From NCBI GenBank assembly GCA_031272035.1, contig JAISUO010000121.1, positions 1-50,407 of the forward strand: a DNA stretch of 50,407 nucleotides. Direction: 5' to 3'. The first letter of the stretch is position 1; every line of letters begins with the position of its first letter. The stretch comes from Synergistaceae bacterium (lineage in GTDB: Bacteria; Synergistota; Synergistia; Synergistales; Aminobacteriaceae). Positions 43,121 through 50,407 of the stretch are shown one piece after another. Below the pieces are notes generated by a model. The model searched no databases. It was not told the origin of the DNA and saw nothing but the letters and a program-made list of their open reading frames with translations. Position numbers and translations under genes: made by a program.

Positions 43121-44470
43121 CTACCATTTCAGGCCTGTTGCGAAAATATAAAGAATGGCCAGAGGGGAAAGAATACGCACACACCAGATCCAAGCCTTCA
43201 TCAGCCCAAATGAGATTTTTCCTTCGTTGGTCAGCTCGCTGCAGGCTTTGTCGAGCCAGATCCATCCCACAAAGATACAGGCCAGCAGAGAACCGAGAGG
43301 CAGAAGGATATTGTTGCAGACATATTCCACGGCGTCGAAGAAAATCTTGCCATGAATAGCCGGGCTGCCGCTCAGGGAGAGGGCGGACGGAACGCCCAGC
43401 AGCAGAATGATAATTCCCATGCTGATGGCGGCTTTGGAGCGCTTCAGGCCGAATCGTTCCATGGCAAAGGCCGTCGCCACCTCCATGAGAGACATGGACG
43501 ACGTCACGGCAGCAAAAAACAGAAGCAGGAAAAAGAGGAACGAGAAGAGCATACCAGCGGGCATTTTAGCGAACACCGCCGGCAGCGTCACGAAGGAAAG
43601 CCCCGCCCCCTGGGCCGGCTCCAGCCCCATGGCGAAAACCGCGGGGAAAATGGCCAGTCCCGCCAAAAGAGCCACAAGAGTATCCAGAGAAGCCGTCCAC
43701 ACGGCCGCCGAGGGAATACGTTCCTCCCTGCCGAGGTAACTTCCGTAGGTGATCATGACGCCCAGGCCCAGGGACAGTGAGAAGAAACTTTGCCCCAGCG
43801 CGTCCAGCATCGTTGCTCCGGTCAGTTTGCTGAAGTCGGGTTTCAGGTAGAACTCGATTCCCGCCTCGGCTCCCGGCAGGGTGACGGAACGGACAATCAG
43901 AACGAGAAGGATCACGAAAAGCGTCGGCATCATGACCTTGCAGGCCCTCTCAATTCCTTTTCCGATACCTCCCAGCACGATCAGCATGGTCAAAATCATA
44001 AAAACAGCCTGGAACAGCACAACCTGCCAGGAATATCCCACGAACGCGCCGAAGAACTCGCTGGTTCCCCCCGATGCGGCGACGGGCATGAGAACGCCCA
44101 GGCTCTCGATCATGTACTTGATCGTCCAGCCTCCAACCACGTTATAAAAGGAAAGCGTCAGAAAGCCTCCGGCAATGGTTCCCAGCCAGCCGATCAAAGA
44201 CCAGAAGGGATGAGCTCCAATGGCGCTGAAAGCGGCCACCGGCGCCTTCTGTGCCGCGCGACCGACGGCAAACTCCACGAGAACGACGGGAAGCCCTATG
44301 AAAACAGTGATGATCAGATAGACCAGAACAAAGGCAGCGCCGCCGTTTTTCCCCACCAGATAGGGGAAACGCCAGATATTGCCCAAACCAATTGCCGATC
44401 CCGCTGCAGCGAGAATAAAACCTATACGACTGCCCCAATGCTCCCGTTGTTGCACGCTATTATCGTTCAA
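43121..44470 (-). CDS. NSS-family sodium-dependent amino acid symporter
   Basis: A 449-residue transporter of the neurotransmitter:sodium symporter (LeuT-like) family, which imports amino acids with Na+. The first helix carries the signature AAAGSAIGLGNIWRFPYLVGKNGGAAF. About eleven to twelve helices follow, including FFSLSLGLGVMITYGSYL of helix 6. The substrate cannot be told. The start is TTG at 44470, with AAGGAGG 9 bases upstream; it puts the N-terminus where the family begins. The same frame stays open a further 77 codons upstream without a good ribosome site, so I treat that as leader. Confidence 0.9.
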   Translation of the reverse strand: MNDNSVQQREHWGSRIGFILAAAGSAIGLGNIWRFPYLVGKNGGAAFVLVYLIITVFIGLPVVLVEFAVGRAAQKAPVAAFSAIGAHPFWSLIGWLGTIAGGFLTLSFYNVVGGWTIKYMIESLGVLMPVAASGGTSEFFGAFVGYSWQVVLFQAVFMILTMLIVLGGIGKGIERACKVMMPTLFVILLVLIVRSVTLPGAEAGIEFYLKPDFSKLTGATMLDALGQSFFSLSLGLGVMITYGSYLGREERIPSAAVWTASLDTLVALLAGLAIFPAVFAMGLEPAQGAGLSFVTLPAVFAKMPAGMLFSFLFFLLLFFAAVTSSMSLMEVATAFAMERFGLKRSKAAISMGIIILLLGVPSALSLSGSPAIHGKIFFDAVEYVCNNILLPLGSLLACIFVGWIWLDKACSELTNEGKISFGLMKAWIWCVRILSPLAILYIFATGLKW

Positions 44471-44728
44471 AGCTGCGACCTCCTTATTTCGGAGAGAAAA
44501 CGAAATCTCCCCTTTACTGTTCTGAAACGGAAAACACCTCATGGCGAAGCGCCTTCCGTCCAGTTTCACCTTTAAAAAATCAGGATGAGCGATGCGCAGA
44601 CATTCCACTTCCGTGCCGGCAACTTTTCGGAATTTTCCTTCCGGAATTTTTTTGCCTGATTTCTCTGTTTCGGAAATTCTGATCAAATTTTTAACATACA
44701 TTTCTTTTAAAACAACAGTATTTCTTCG
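44471..44728 (-). other. Long leader upstream of the NSS gene
   Basis: About 250 bases between the candidate promoter and the start codon. I compared it by eye with glycine and other common riboswitch motifs and found no match. The frame in phase with the gene stays open from 44701, which may be chance. Confidence 0.3.
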
Positions 44729-44757
44729 TATTTATATTTATAAATCTACTCTATCAA
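44729..44757 (-). promoter_or_regulatory. Candidate promoter for the NSS gene
   Basis: TTGATA (44757-44752) and TAAATA (44734-44729) on the minus strand with a 17-base spacer, in strongly A/T-rich DNA. Confidence 0.4.
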
Positions 44758-44923
44758 TATATTTTATGCATATTAGTTTATTAAAGTACAAAAGTTATAA
44801 GCAATGAACTAAATTAAATGCTTCGGTAAAAATAATGAAAAGAATTCCAGTGAAAGGACAGGTAAAATTTAAATCAAAAATTCAGCGGAGTTCGGTTCCG
44901 GCGGGGCGCGGCTCAATATGAAA

Positions 44924-44985
44924 AGGTTGAAACACCAGCCGGAGAAAATTTTTCAATTTCGTTTTCTCCTGCGGCGTTTCAACCT
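44924..44985 (-). terminator. Long hairpin after ftsH
   Basis: A perfect 10-bp outer stem (AGGTTGAAAC / GTTTCAACCT) encloses a second perfect 8-bp stem (GGAGAAAA / TTTTCTCC). On the minus strand CCTTTTC follows. It lies about 50 bases past the ftsH stop. The surrounding 44758-45035 stretch holds no gene I can support. Confidence 0.7.
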
Positions 44986-45035
44986 CAAAAATGCAAATCA
45001 GAAGTCCAAATTCAAACTTTTACTTCAAACTGGTA

Positions 45036-46877
45036 TCAGTTTTTCGTTGACTCGATAATTTGCTTCATTTCGTCTCCCATGATGATTTCGTTTTCCTGAA
45101 GGACGTTTGCGATTTTGTCCAGCACGACCCGATGAGATTCCAGAATTTCCATGGATTTTTCCTGAGCCTGGGTCAAAATATCGCGAATTTCTCTGTCAAT
45201 GGAGGCCGTCGTCTCCTGAGAGATGTCGCTCCTGTTCGAGGCCGGCGTGGCAAGGTACGCCCCCTCCGGGTTCGAGTACCGGACGGGGCCCAGGTTCTTC
45301 GACATGCCAAACTCCGTCACCATCCTGCGGGCAAGCATGGAGGCTACTTCGAGGTCGTTGGCGGCCCCTGTGGTCGCTATGCCGAAAATGAGCAGCTCCG
45401 CCGCTCTGCCTCCCAGCATCACAGCCAGCCTGGCGCGAAGCTCATTTTCTCCCCTCAGGTACTGATCTTCCGTGGGAAGCTGCATCGTGTAACCGAGGGC
45501 CCCCTTCGACGTGGGGATGATGCTTATCTTGTGCACGGGGTCTGCGCCTGTGAGATAGAACGCCGTGAGCGCGTGTCCCGTTTCGTGATAGGCGACCTTC
45601 TTTCGCACCTCCGGCGACAGGGGTGTTTTCTTCTGAAGTCCGGCGACGACCCGCTCGATCGCCATGTCGAAATCACGGAACCCCACCTTGTCCGCGTTCC
45701 GGCGAACGGCCAGAAGGGATGCCTCGTTGACGATATTGGCGAGCTCCGCCCCGGAAAATCCCGGCGTGACTTTGGCGATGTTCTCCAGGTCGGCCTCGTT
45801 CTCCAGCGGCACCTCACGGGTGTGTATTTTGAGAATGCCCAGACGTCCTTCCTCCGTGGGCAGCGTCACCTGCACCTGCCGGTCGAACCGGCCGGGACGC
45901 ACAAGGGCCTGGTCCAGAATCTCCGGGCGGTTCGTGGCCGCCATGATCACCACTCCCGTATTGGCTTTGAAGCCGTCCATCTCGGCCAGAAGCTGATTCA
46001 GGGTATTTTCCCGCTCACTGTTGCCGCTCATGGCCGCCAGATTGGAACGGGCCTGACCGATGGCGTCGATTTCGTCGATGAAAATAATGCAGGGAGCCTT
46101 TTTCTTCGCCTGGTCGAAAAGGTCCCGCACCCTCGCCGCGCCGACGCCGACGAACATCTCCACGAAGCTGGAGCCGGTGAGAGAGAAGAACGGAACACCG
46201 GCCTCCCCTGCCGTCGCTTTCGCCAGAAGGGTTTTACCCGTTCCGGGAGGCCCCACCAGGAGCACTCCCTTGGGAAGTTTGGCCCCCAGCCGGCTGAAGC
46301 GGGCCGGAGTTTTGAGATAGTCGATAATCTCCCGAAGCTCCACCTCGGCCTCGCCGACACCTCCCACATCCGCGAACTTCACGCCGGTCAGCTCTCCCTG
46401 TATCGCCTGGGTGTTGTTCTTGCCGAAGGAGAGCACGCTGTTGCCCATGCCGGACATTTTTCTGTACAGGAAGTACCAGATCAGGAAGAGGGGAAGAAAC
46501 GCCACGACCCAACCCATGAGGGCGTTCAGAAGGTTCTCCGTCTGTTTCACTTCCGCGAAATCGACCCCCGCCTCCATCAGGCGATCGACGAGTTTCGGAT
46601 CCTCCACCCGAACCACGTTGTGGGACTGGAGGACCGACGCCGGCTGTCCCGGCGCGACAGGCTGGCCGCCCTTCAGGGTAAACGTGATTCTGTCCGTTCC
46701 CAGCGCGACTCGTTCCACCTGTCCCTTCGCAAGGAAGTCCAGGAAGGTTTTGTAGGAAACTTCACGTTCCTGGGCGATGTAGGGACGGAAAATCATGTCG
46801 TTGAAAATCCATATGATGAAGATCATCAGGATGAAATAGGCGAGAGAGAACTGCGTTCGTTTCTTGTTGGGCTCCAT
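45036..46877 (-). CDS. ftsH: ATP-dependent zinc metalloprotease FtsH
   Basis: A 613-residue membrane-anchored AAA+ protease that degrades misfolded membrane and regulatory proteins. Two membrane helices (about 11-27 and 120-138) flank a periplasmic domain. Walker A is GPPGTGKT (209-216), with Walker [10 protein letters not shown], the second region of homology ([20 protein letters not shown]), and the zinc site HETGH with the downstream NDLEVAS aspartate. The ATG at 46877 is preceded by GGAGG at 8 bases; an upstream in-frame ATG has no ribosome site. The C-terminus is slightly short, without a long tail. TATAAT at 46961-46956 is a likely -10 box. Confidence 0.96.
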   Translation of the reverse strand: MEPNKKRTQFSLAYFILMIFIIWIFNDMIFRPYIAQEREVSYKTFLDFLAKGQVERVALGTDRITFTLKGGQPVAPGQPASVLQSHNVVRVEDPKLVDRLMEAGVDFAEVKQTENLLNALMGWVVAFLPLFLIWYFLYRKMSGMGNSVLSFGKNNTQAIQGELTGVKFADVGGVGEAEVELREIIDYLKTPARFSRLGAKLPKGVLLVGPPGTGKTLLAKATAGEAGVPFFSLTGSSFVEMFVGVGAARVRDLFDQAKKKAPCIIFIDEIDAIGQARSNLAAMSGNSERENTLNQLLAEMDGFKANTGVVIMAATNRPEILDQALVRPGRFDRQVQVTLPTEEGRLGILKIHTREVPLENEADLENIAKVTPGFSGAELANIVNEASLLAVRRNADKVGFRDFDMAIERVVAGLQKKTPLSPEVRKKVAYHETGHALTAFYLTGADPVHKISIIPTSKGALGYTMQLPTEDQYLRGENELRARLAVMLGGRAAELLIFGIATTGAANDLEVASMLARRMVTEFGMSKNLGPVRYSNPEGAYLATPASNRSDISQETTASIDREIRDILTQAQEKSMEILESHRVVLDKIANVLQENEIIMGDEMKQIIESTKN

Positions 46878-46955
46878 AAAGCCGACCTCCTGTAATCTTT
46901 TGCACTCCGGAAGAAGAGGCTTCCCGTTCCTCCGGGATAATTTCACGTTGACGCG

Positions 46956-46961
46956 ATTATA
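46956..46961 (-). promoter_or_regulatory. Candidate -10 element for ftsH
   Basis: A perfect TATAAT on the minus strand, 78 bases upstream of the ftsH start; the -35 region (GTAAAG) is poor. Confidence 0.35.
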
Positions 46962-46989
46962 TTAACAGAAGAATATGACTTTACGGGAA

Positions 46990-47019
46990 CGCATTTCTCC
47001 CGGGGCGGGATTTCATGCG
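46990..47019 (-). terminator. Possible terminator of the thr operon
   Basis: CGCAT/ATGCG outer and TCCC/GGGA inner pairs form a hairpin two bases after the ACT-protein stop. There is almost no U-run, so this is tentative. Confidence 0.35.
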
Positions 47020-47021
47020 GT

Positions 47022-47537
47022 CTAAACCTCCAGATCCTCCGGAAAGGCCTTTTGCAGGGCTTCGACAGCGGCCGAGGCGCTGGGTTCGGCGACGACGCAG
47101 GTGATGTCCAGAGCATTGGAGACGATCATTTCGATGTTCACTCCGGCTTTTGCCAGAGCGGAAAACATTTTCGCGGGAACCTCGGGATTGTCCCCCAGAT
47201 TCCGGCCGCAGACGGACACCCGGGCCACCTCCGTGTTGAAGGAGACCCCCTGAGCTCCCACCTCCGCCGCGACCTTCCGGCAAACGACGATGGCGGCGTC
47301 CAGGCGTTCCTTTCGCACCAGAAAGCCAATGTCCGTCATGCCGCCTCTCATGTTGTTCTGGACGATCATGGCGGCTCCAACCTGCTGCTCCGCCAGCGCG
47401 GAAAAAACCTTCGCGGCCACCCCCGGAACGTCGGGAACACCCAGCAGGACAATACGCGCCGCGGAGTGATCGCTGCGAACGTCCTCCACGACCTTTTCCT
47501 TTGCTGATGGAGAATTCAGCACAATCAAATCCTTCAT
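47022..47537 (-). CDS. Free-standing aspartokinase-type double-ACT protein
   Basis: A 171-residue protein made of two ACT domains like those at the C-terminus of LysC-type aspartokinases. AMIVQNNMRGGMTDIGFLV mirrors the aspartokinase segment IVQN..TDISFTV. PEVPAKMFSALAKAGVNIEMI mirrors the second ACT repeat, which binds lysine or threonine. There is no kinase domain in the frame or just upstream: the gene has its own ATG with AGGAAAGGA, and thrB ends 44 bases before it. It may act as a separate regulatory subunit, like the beta subunit of some aspartokinases, or as an amino-acid sensor; this is inference. It is the third gene of the T-box-led thr operon. Confidence 0.75.
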   Translation of the reverse strand: MKDLIVLNSPSAKEKVVEDVRSDHSAARIVLLGVPDVPGVAAKVFSALAEQQVGAAMIVQNNMRGGMTDIGFLVRKERLDAAIVVCRKVAAEVGAQGVSFNTEVARVSVCGRNLGDNPEVPAKMFSALAKAGVNIEMIVSNALDITCVVAEPSASAAVEALQKAFPEDLEV

Positions 47538-47581
47538 GATTTTTCTGTCCTTTCCTGCATTATCATCATATTTTACTCATT

Positions 47582-48553
47582 TTACATGGCGATCAGGTAA
47601 TCCGATTCCTCTTCTGAAGAAGGGCGCCGGACCGTAAACCGGCAGCCTCCGGCGGAGCCCTGCAGGACGAAGAAACGGGAGGTGACGCCGTACTCCGAGA
47701 AGGTACGGCACAGGGTGGAGGCCACGGAGCCGGGAGCGCCCCGGACGAGGGCGACGATGGTGGGACCGGAGCCGCTGATGGCCACGCCGAAACATCCCGG
47801 CAGCGACCGGACGCGGTCCATAATCACCTCGCCTCCGGGGAAAAGACGGGATCGGTAGGGCTGATGCAGCCGGTCCTCCATTCCCCAGGACAGCAGATCC
47901 CACTGTCCCGTGGCCCAGGCGGCGCTGAGAAGCGCGGCTCTTCCAAGGTTGAATACGGCGTCGCCAAAGGGAACTTCACGGGGCAAACTGTTGCGGGCAT
48001 CGGGGGTCCGAACCTGAACGTCGGGAACAGCGGCGACGACGTGGATGTCTTCCGGCAGCGGAGGAAGTTTGACATGACGCAGATCCATGCCGTCCCAGCA
48101 ACAGACCGTCATTCCACCCAGGTAGCAGGGCACGACGTTGTCCGGATGTCCTTCAATGACCGTCATCACCCGCAGCAGCTCGGACTCCGGAGCATGACGG
48201 CCCGAGATCAGGTTGGCCAGAACGACCCCCGCCACCACCGCCGTGGAGGAACTCCCAAGCCCTCTGCAAAGGGGGATGACGTTGTGACATTCCAGCACAA
48301 AGCCTCGCGGTGAAACGTTCCAGATTTCACAGGCCCGAATATAGCTTCGGATCACCATGTTGCTCCGGGCGCTGGTCAGCTCGCTCTCGCTGAACCCCTC
48401 GCCCACCACGTCGCAGGAAAACAAGCCGCAGGGCTGGAGCTTCATGACGTTGAACACGTTGTAAAGCGACAGCGCCATGCCCAGGGAATCAAAGCCCGCG
48501 CCCAGGTTCGCGCTGGTCGCGGGAACGCGAATGGAAATCAGCGGGCCGTTCAT
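47582..48553 (-). CDS. thrB: Homoserine kinase
   Basis: A 323-residue GHMP kinase that phosphorylates L-homoserine, the step before threonine synthase. The ATP-binding motif PLCRGLGSSSTAV is at 94-106. The N-terminal PATSANLGAGFDSLGMAL and C-terminal GVAISGSGPTIVAL motifs are also present. The length is normal, with a short tail rich in Glu and Ser. Its ATG overlaps the thrC stop by four bases (ATGA), so the two are translated together. Confidence 0.95.
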   Translation of the reverse strand: MNGPLISIRVPATSANLGAGFDSLGMALSLYNVFNVMKLQPCGLFSCDVVGEGFSESELTSARSNMVIRSYIRACEIWNVSPRGFVLECHNVIPLCRGLGSSSTAVVAGVVLANLISGRHAPESELLRVMTVIEGHPDNVVPCYLGGMTVCCWDGMDLRHVKLPPLPEDIHVVAAVPDVQVRTPDARNSLPREVPFGDAVFNLGRAALLSAAWATGQWDLLSWGMEDRLHQPYRSRLFPGGEVIMDRVRSLPGCFGVAISGSGPTIVALVRGAPGSVASTLCRTFSEYGVTSRFFVLQGSAGGCRFTVRRPSSEEESDYLIAM

Positions 48554-49605
48554 CGCGTCAGACTTCCCGGTTTCAGGACCCGCAGGAGCTCGTCGAGGGT
48601 GTCTCCGATCTCCACAGGAGCGGTCACCTGCTTCATTGCCGTATCCGGGTCCTTCAGGCCGTTCCCCGTGAGGACCATGACCACTCGGATGTTTCGGGGA
48701 AGCCGGCCGAGTTCCTTCAGTTTTACGAGGCCGGCCAGAGGAGCGCAGGACGCGGGTTCCGCGAACACTCCCCCCTTTGAGGCCAACAGTCGCTGGGCGC
48801 TGAGAATTTCGTCGTCCGTGACGGAGTTGAATTCTCCTCCAGAGGCGGAAATCGCTTCTCGGGCAAGATCCGCGCTGACGGGATTGCCTATGCGTATGGC
48901 CGTGGCAATCGTTTCAGGGTTCGGGCAGGGCTGTCCCGTGACGAGAGGCGCGGCCCCCGCCGCCTGGAAGCCCATCATGCGCGGCGTTTTCGATATTCTG
49001 CCCAGCCGGCGGTATTCCGTATAACCCGCCCAGCAGGCGCTGACATTGCCCGCGTTGCCCACGGGGATGGCGTGCCAGTCCGGCGCGTCCTTCAGGACTT
49101 CGCAGACCTCCCAGGCCCCCGTGCGCTGTCCGATGAGGCGATAGGGATTGACGGAATTGACGATGGCAAACCCCCGCATCTCGGCCGCTTCCCGGGCAAG
49201 CTCCAGAGCTTTGTCAAAATTTCCCCGCACCGCGATAACCGTGGCTCCGTAGATGAGGGCCTGAGCCAGTTTCCCCAGAGCGACCCTGCCCGCGGGCAGC
49301 AGGACGTAACAGGGAAGCCCGACCGCGGCGGCATAGGCCGCGGCAGAGGCCGACGTGTTTCCTGTGGAGGCGCAGATCAGGGCCCTGGCCCCTGCCTCCA
49401 GAGCTTTGGCCACAGCCAGGACCATACCTCGATCCTTAAAGGAACCGGAAGGATTGCAGCCCTCGAATTTTCCCCACAGTTCGATTTCCAGCCGCTCACC
49501 CACGCGGGGCAGAGGAATCAAAGGCGTGTTTCCTTCTTCGAGGTTCACCGAAGGCGTCGATGCCGTCAGAGGCAACAGAGGCGCGTAACGAGCGAGAATT
49601 CCCAT
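48550..49605 (-). CDS. thrC: Threonine synthase
   Basis: A 351-residue PLP enzyme that converts O-phosphohomoserine to threonine. The PLP lysine is K57 in GSFKDRG. The N-terminal NLEEGNTPLIPLPR, the ASTGNTSASAAAYAA phosphate loop and the late EPASCAPLAGLVKL block are typical of the short, Bacillus-like form. The ATG at 49605 puts the N-terminus at the family position, with GGAAGGG 12 bases upstream; an ATG 42 bases upstream is possible but adds an unusual leader. It is the first gene after the T-box leader. Confidence 0.94.
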   Translation of the reverse strand: MGILARYAPLLPLTASTPSVNLEEGNTPLIPLPRVGERLEIELWGKFEGCNPSGSFKDRGMVLAVAKALEAGARALICASTGNTSASAAAYAAAVGLPCYVLLPAGRVALGKLAQALIYGATVIAVRGNFDKALELAREAAEMRGFAIVNSVNPYRLIGQRTGAWEVCEVLKDAPDWHAIPVGNAGNVSACWAGYTEYRRLGRISKTPRMMGFQAAGAAPLVTGQPCPNPETIATAIRIGNPVSADLAREAISASGGEFNSVTDDEILSAQRLLASKGGVFAEPASCAPLAGLVKLKELGRLPRNIRVVMVLTGNGLKDPDTAMKQVTAPVEIGDTLDELLRVLKPGSLTR

Positions 49606-49625
49606 GCGAAACCCAATCCCTTCCA

Positions 49626-49705
49626 CATTTAAATAAAAACCTGGCATTTAAATAAAAACTCTGCATTATTTAAGCAAAACTTCGCATTTAATTAAAAATA
49701 TAAAT
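49626..49705. repeat. A/T-rich tandem repeat, about 19-21 bp, four degenerate copies
   Basis: CATTTAAATAAAAACCTGG (49626), CATTTAAATAAAAACTCTG (49645), a 21-base variant (49664) and a fourth decayed copy (49685) lie between the T-box terminator and the thrC ribosome site. This places them in the 5' untranslated part of the thr mRNA. Confidence 0.85.
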
Positions 49706-49743
49706 ATTGATAAAATATCGAAAATAACTTGAAAATATGAAGT

Positions 49744-49783
49744 AAAAAAAATCTCGCCCCCATATTTCTCAGGAGACGAGATT
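49744..49783 (-). terminator. Terminator of the T-box leader
   Basis: AATCTCG plus TCTCC pairs with GGGGG plus CGAGATT around a 10-base loop, followed by seven Ts on the minus strand. Upstream bases at the T-box sequence could pair with its left arm, as an antiterminator requires. Confidence 0.85.
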
Positions 49784-50049
49784 CATTCATCCCGCGTTTC
49801 CACTCCAATTCCGTTCTCTGCCTCCGGGTCTGCTCCAACCGGAAAGAACGGCGCCTTGTTATGCGCTGTTCGGGGCGCTCCCCTGCATCTTACCCTTTTG
49901 AAGCCACGCGCCGCAAAAAGCTCGATGCCCGCTCCAGGTCGGTGAGACATGGACGCCCTCCAAGGGGTCTTTCAGCCGGTGAACCCCTCTCTCTGTGGAA
50001 CGCGTATTTCCTGCCCCTTTGTCCCTTCATCGCGTTTCCTGACAAAACG
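49744..50049 (-). promoter_or_regulatory. T-box riboswitch, threonine specific
   Basis: The leader upstream of thrC, read on the minus strand, has the T-box parts in order. GATGAAGGGACAAAGG comes near its start. CAGAGAGAGGGG and GGCTGAAAGACCCC form stem I. TCTCACCGACC follows with a probable ACC threonine specifier (49943-49941), then CCTGGAGC. The T-box sequence GAGTGGAAACGCGG at 49804-49791 comes next, and last a terminator. The UGGA in the T-box fits a U discriminator base, as in many bacterial tRNA-Thr. One base of the conserved ACCGCG differs (AACGCG). Uncharged tRNA-Thr would favour the antiterminator and turn on thrC, thrB and the ACT gene. Confidence 0.85.
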
Positions 50050-50055
50050 ATACCG

Positions 50056-50085
50056 GTTATATCACTCCTCAGGGGAAACTGTCAA
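50056..50085 (-). promoter_or_regulatory. Promoter of the thr operon
   Basis: A perfect TTGACA (50085-50080) and TATAAC (50061-50056) on the minus strand with an 18-base spacer, directly before the T-box leader. Confidence 0.7.
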
Positions 50086-50134
50086 GCCTCGTATGCCTGC
50101 CCGTTATTCGTCTGTGATAATGTCCTCATGCAGC

Positions 50135-50158
50135 CTGACTATCGTGGCGCGGTACGCT
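50135..50158. repeat. About 25-bp direct repeat, copy 1
   Basis: GCCTGACTATCGTGGCGCGG and the next few bases recur at 50348-50371 with two base differences. On the minus strand both copies encode AYRAT(I/V)V, but in different frames relative to the upstream gene. Confidence 0.85.
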
Positions 50159-50161
50159 GGA

Positions 50162-50407
50162 TTATTTGTTTCCGTCAAGTTGCGCCTCCAGTTCGGCAAT
50201 ACGCGCGCGAAGCGTGGTGTTCTCTGCCTCTTTGTCGGCGACAACGCTCTCCCACCTGGCGCGTTCCTGCTGACGGGCGTGTTCGAGTGCCGAGGCTTCA
50301 TTATGACGCGCAAGCGAACGCAAACGTTCCAGTTCTTTGAATTCCGGCCTGACCACCGTGGCGCGGTACGCTTCGACTGCCTGATTCATTTCCGGCACCT
50401 CCAATGC
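50162..50407 (-). CDS. C-terminal end of a probable Rpn-type nuclease/transposase (partial)
   Basis: The frame is open to the window edge, so only about 82 C-terminal residues are seen. It reads NQAVEAYRATVV, then a helical segment (LERLRSLARHNEASALEHARQQERARW) and a coiled coil (TTLRARIAELEAQL) before the stop. This kind of tail occurs in Rpn-family (PD-(D/E)XK) recombination-promoting nucleases/putative transposases; the nuclease domain would be outside the window, so the call is tentative. A repeat of the AYRAT coding segment lies just after the stop in another frame, suggesting a duplication followed by a frameshift. Confidence 0.4.
   Translation of the reverse strand, partial: ALEVPEMNQAVEAYRATVVRPEFKELERLRSLARHNEASALEHARQQERARWESVVADKEAENTTLRARIAELEAQLDGNK
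50348..50371. repeat. About 25-bp direct repeat, copy 2
   Basis: Second copy of the repeat at 50135-50158, inside the partial reading frame at the window edge. Confidence 0.85.

Noticed and set aside
43094-43138. A 14-codon frame (MVEGLKYLKDLNLS) overlapping the NSS stop
   Set aside because: Many Na+ symporters have small partner subunits, but this one is too short for a membrane helix and lacks a ribosome site.
44471-44728. Glycine riboswitch before the NSS gene
   Set aside because: A CAGGCAAAA-like stretch drew attention, but the rest of the glycine aptamer consensus is absent.
49626-49705. A CRISPR-like array
   Set aside because: The units are only 19-21 bp, A/T-rich and without spacers.
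1-50407. Selenoprotein genes read through in-frame TGA
   Set aside because: I looked for frames continuing with family similarity past a TGA stop and saw none in the window.

Overview
The window reads as chromosomal DNA from a strictly anaerobic, amino-acid- or peptide-fermenting bacterium, most likely a member of the Synergistota. The main reason is a five-gene operon for a trimeric-diaphorase-linked [NiFe] hydrogenase, which matches the electron-bifurcating HydABCSL enzyme described from the synergistete Acetomicrobium mobile. A selenocysteine-insertion locus, DUF5058 and M20 amidohydrolase genes, Shine-Dalgarno-led genes and frequent TTG/GTG starts agree with this. The lineage is an inference; there is no rRNA, tRNA or ribosomal protein gene here to confirm it. 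I saw no CRISPR array, complete insertion sequence, prophage, rRNA or tRNA.

Left part (1-11.9 kb): a DUF362 protein and a secreted DUF3089 alpha/beta hydrolase run rightward. A leftward selenium operon follows (selA, selB, nudC, cupin), with the selenium-linked yedF gene divergent from selA. Then come a small membrane-anchored LPP20/FlgT-like protein, a ves/HutD-MATE pair and a flavin-dependent nitronate-monooxygenase-type enzyme. Hydrogenase block (12.1-18.4 kb, leftward): hydC-hydB-hydA-hydS-hydL, ended by a 12-bp perfect stem. The maturation genes hypC-hypD-hypE sit about 18 kb away (36.4-38.8 kb); hypA, hypB, hypF and the protease are not in the window.

Housekeeping core (18.5-29 kb): gyrB leftward; then YitT, secA, a secreted degenerate DUF3857/transglutaminase-like protein, argS, an FtsB/DivIC-type division protein and a 56-residue YjfB-type protein rightward, closed by a terminator. 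Catabolic block (29-36.4 kb): glutaminase, two membrane proteins (one DUF5058) and an M20 amidohydrolase form a rightward cluster; otnK-otnC (3-oxo-tetronate kinase and phosphate decarboxylase) follow, facing a D-cysteine-desulfhydrase-type PLP enzyme.

Right part (39-50.4 kb): a HAD phosphatase coupled to rarA; leftward genes for an internally duplicated membrane protein, a polysaccharide deacetylase, an NSS-family Na+ symporter with a long leader, and ftsH. Last is a threonine operon, thrC-thrB plus a free-standing aspartokinase-type double-ACT protein, behind what reads as a complete threonine T-box riboswitch with its own promoter and terminator. The right edge cuts a probable Rpn-type nuclease/transposase reading frame.

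The observations I rate highest are the T-box-controlled thr operon with the orphan aspartokinase ACT protein, the bifurcating [NiFe] hydrogenase operon, the DUF5058 + membrane partner + M20 hydrolase module, and a recurring pattern of short tandem repeats in gene-flanking DNA, usually just upstream of a ribosome binding site.
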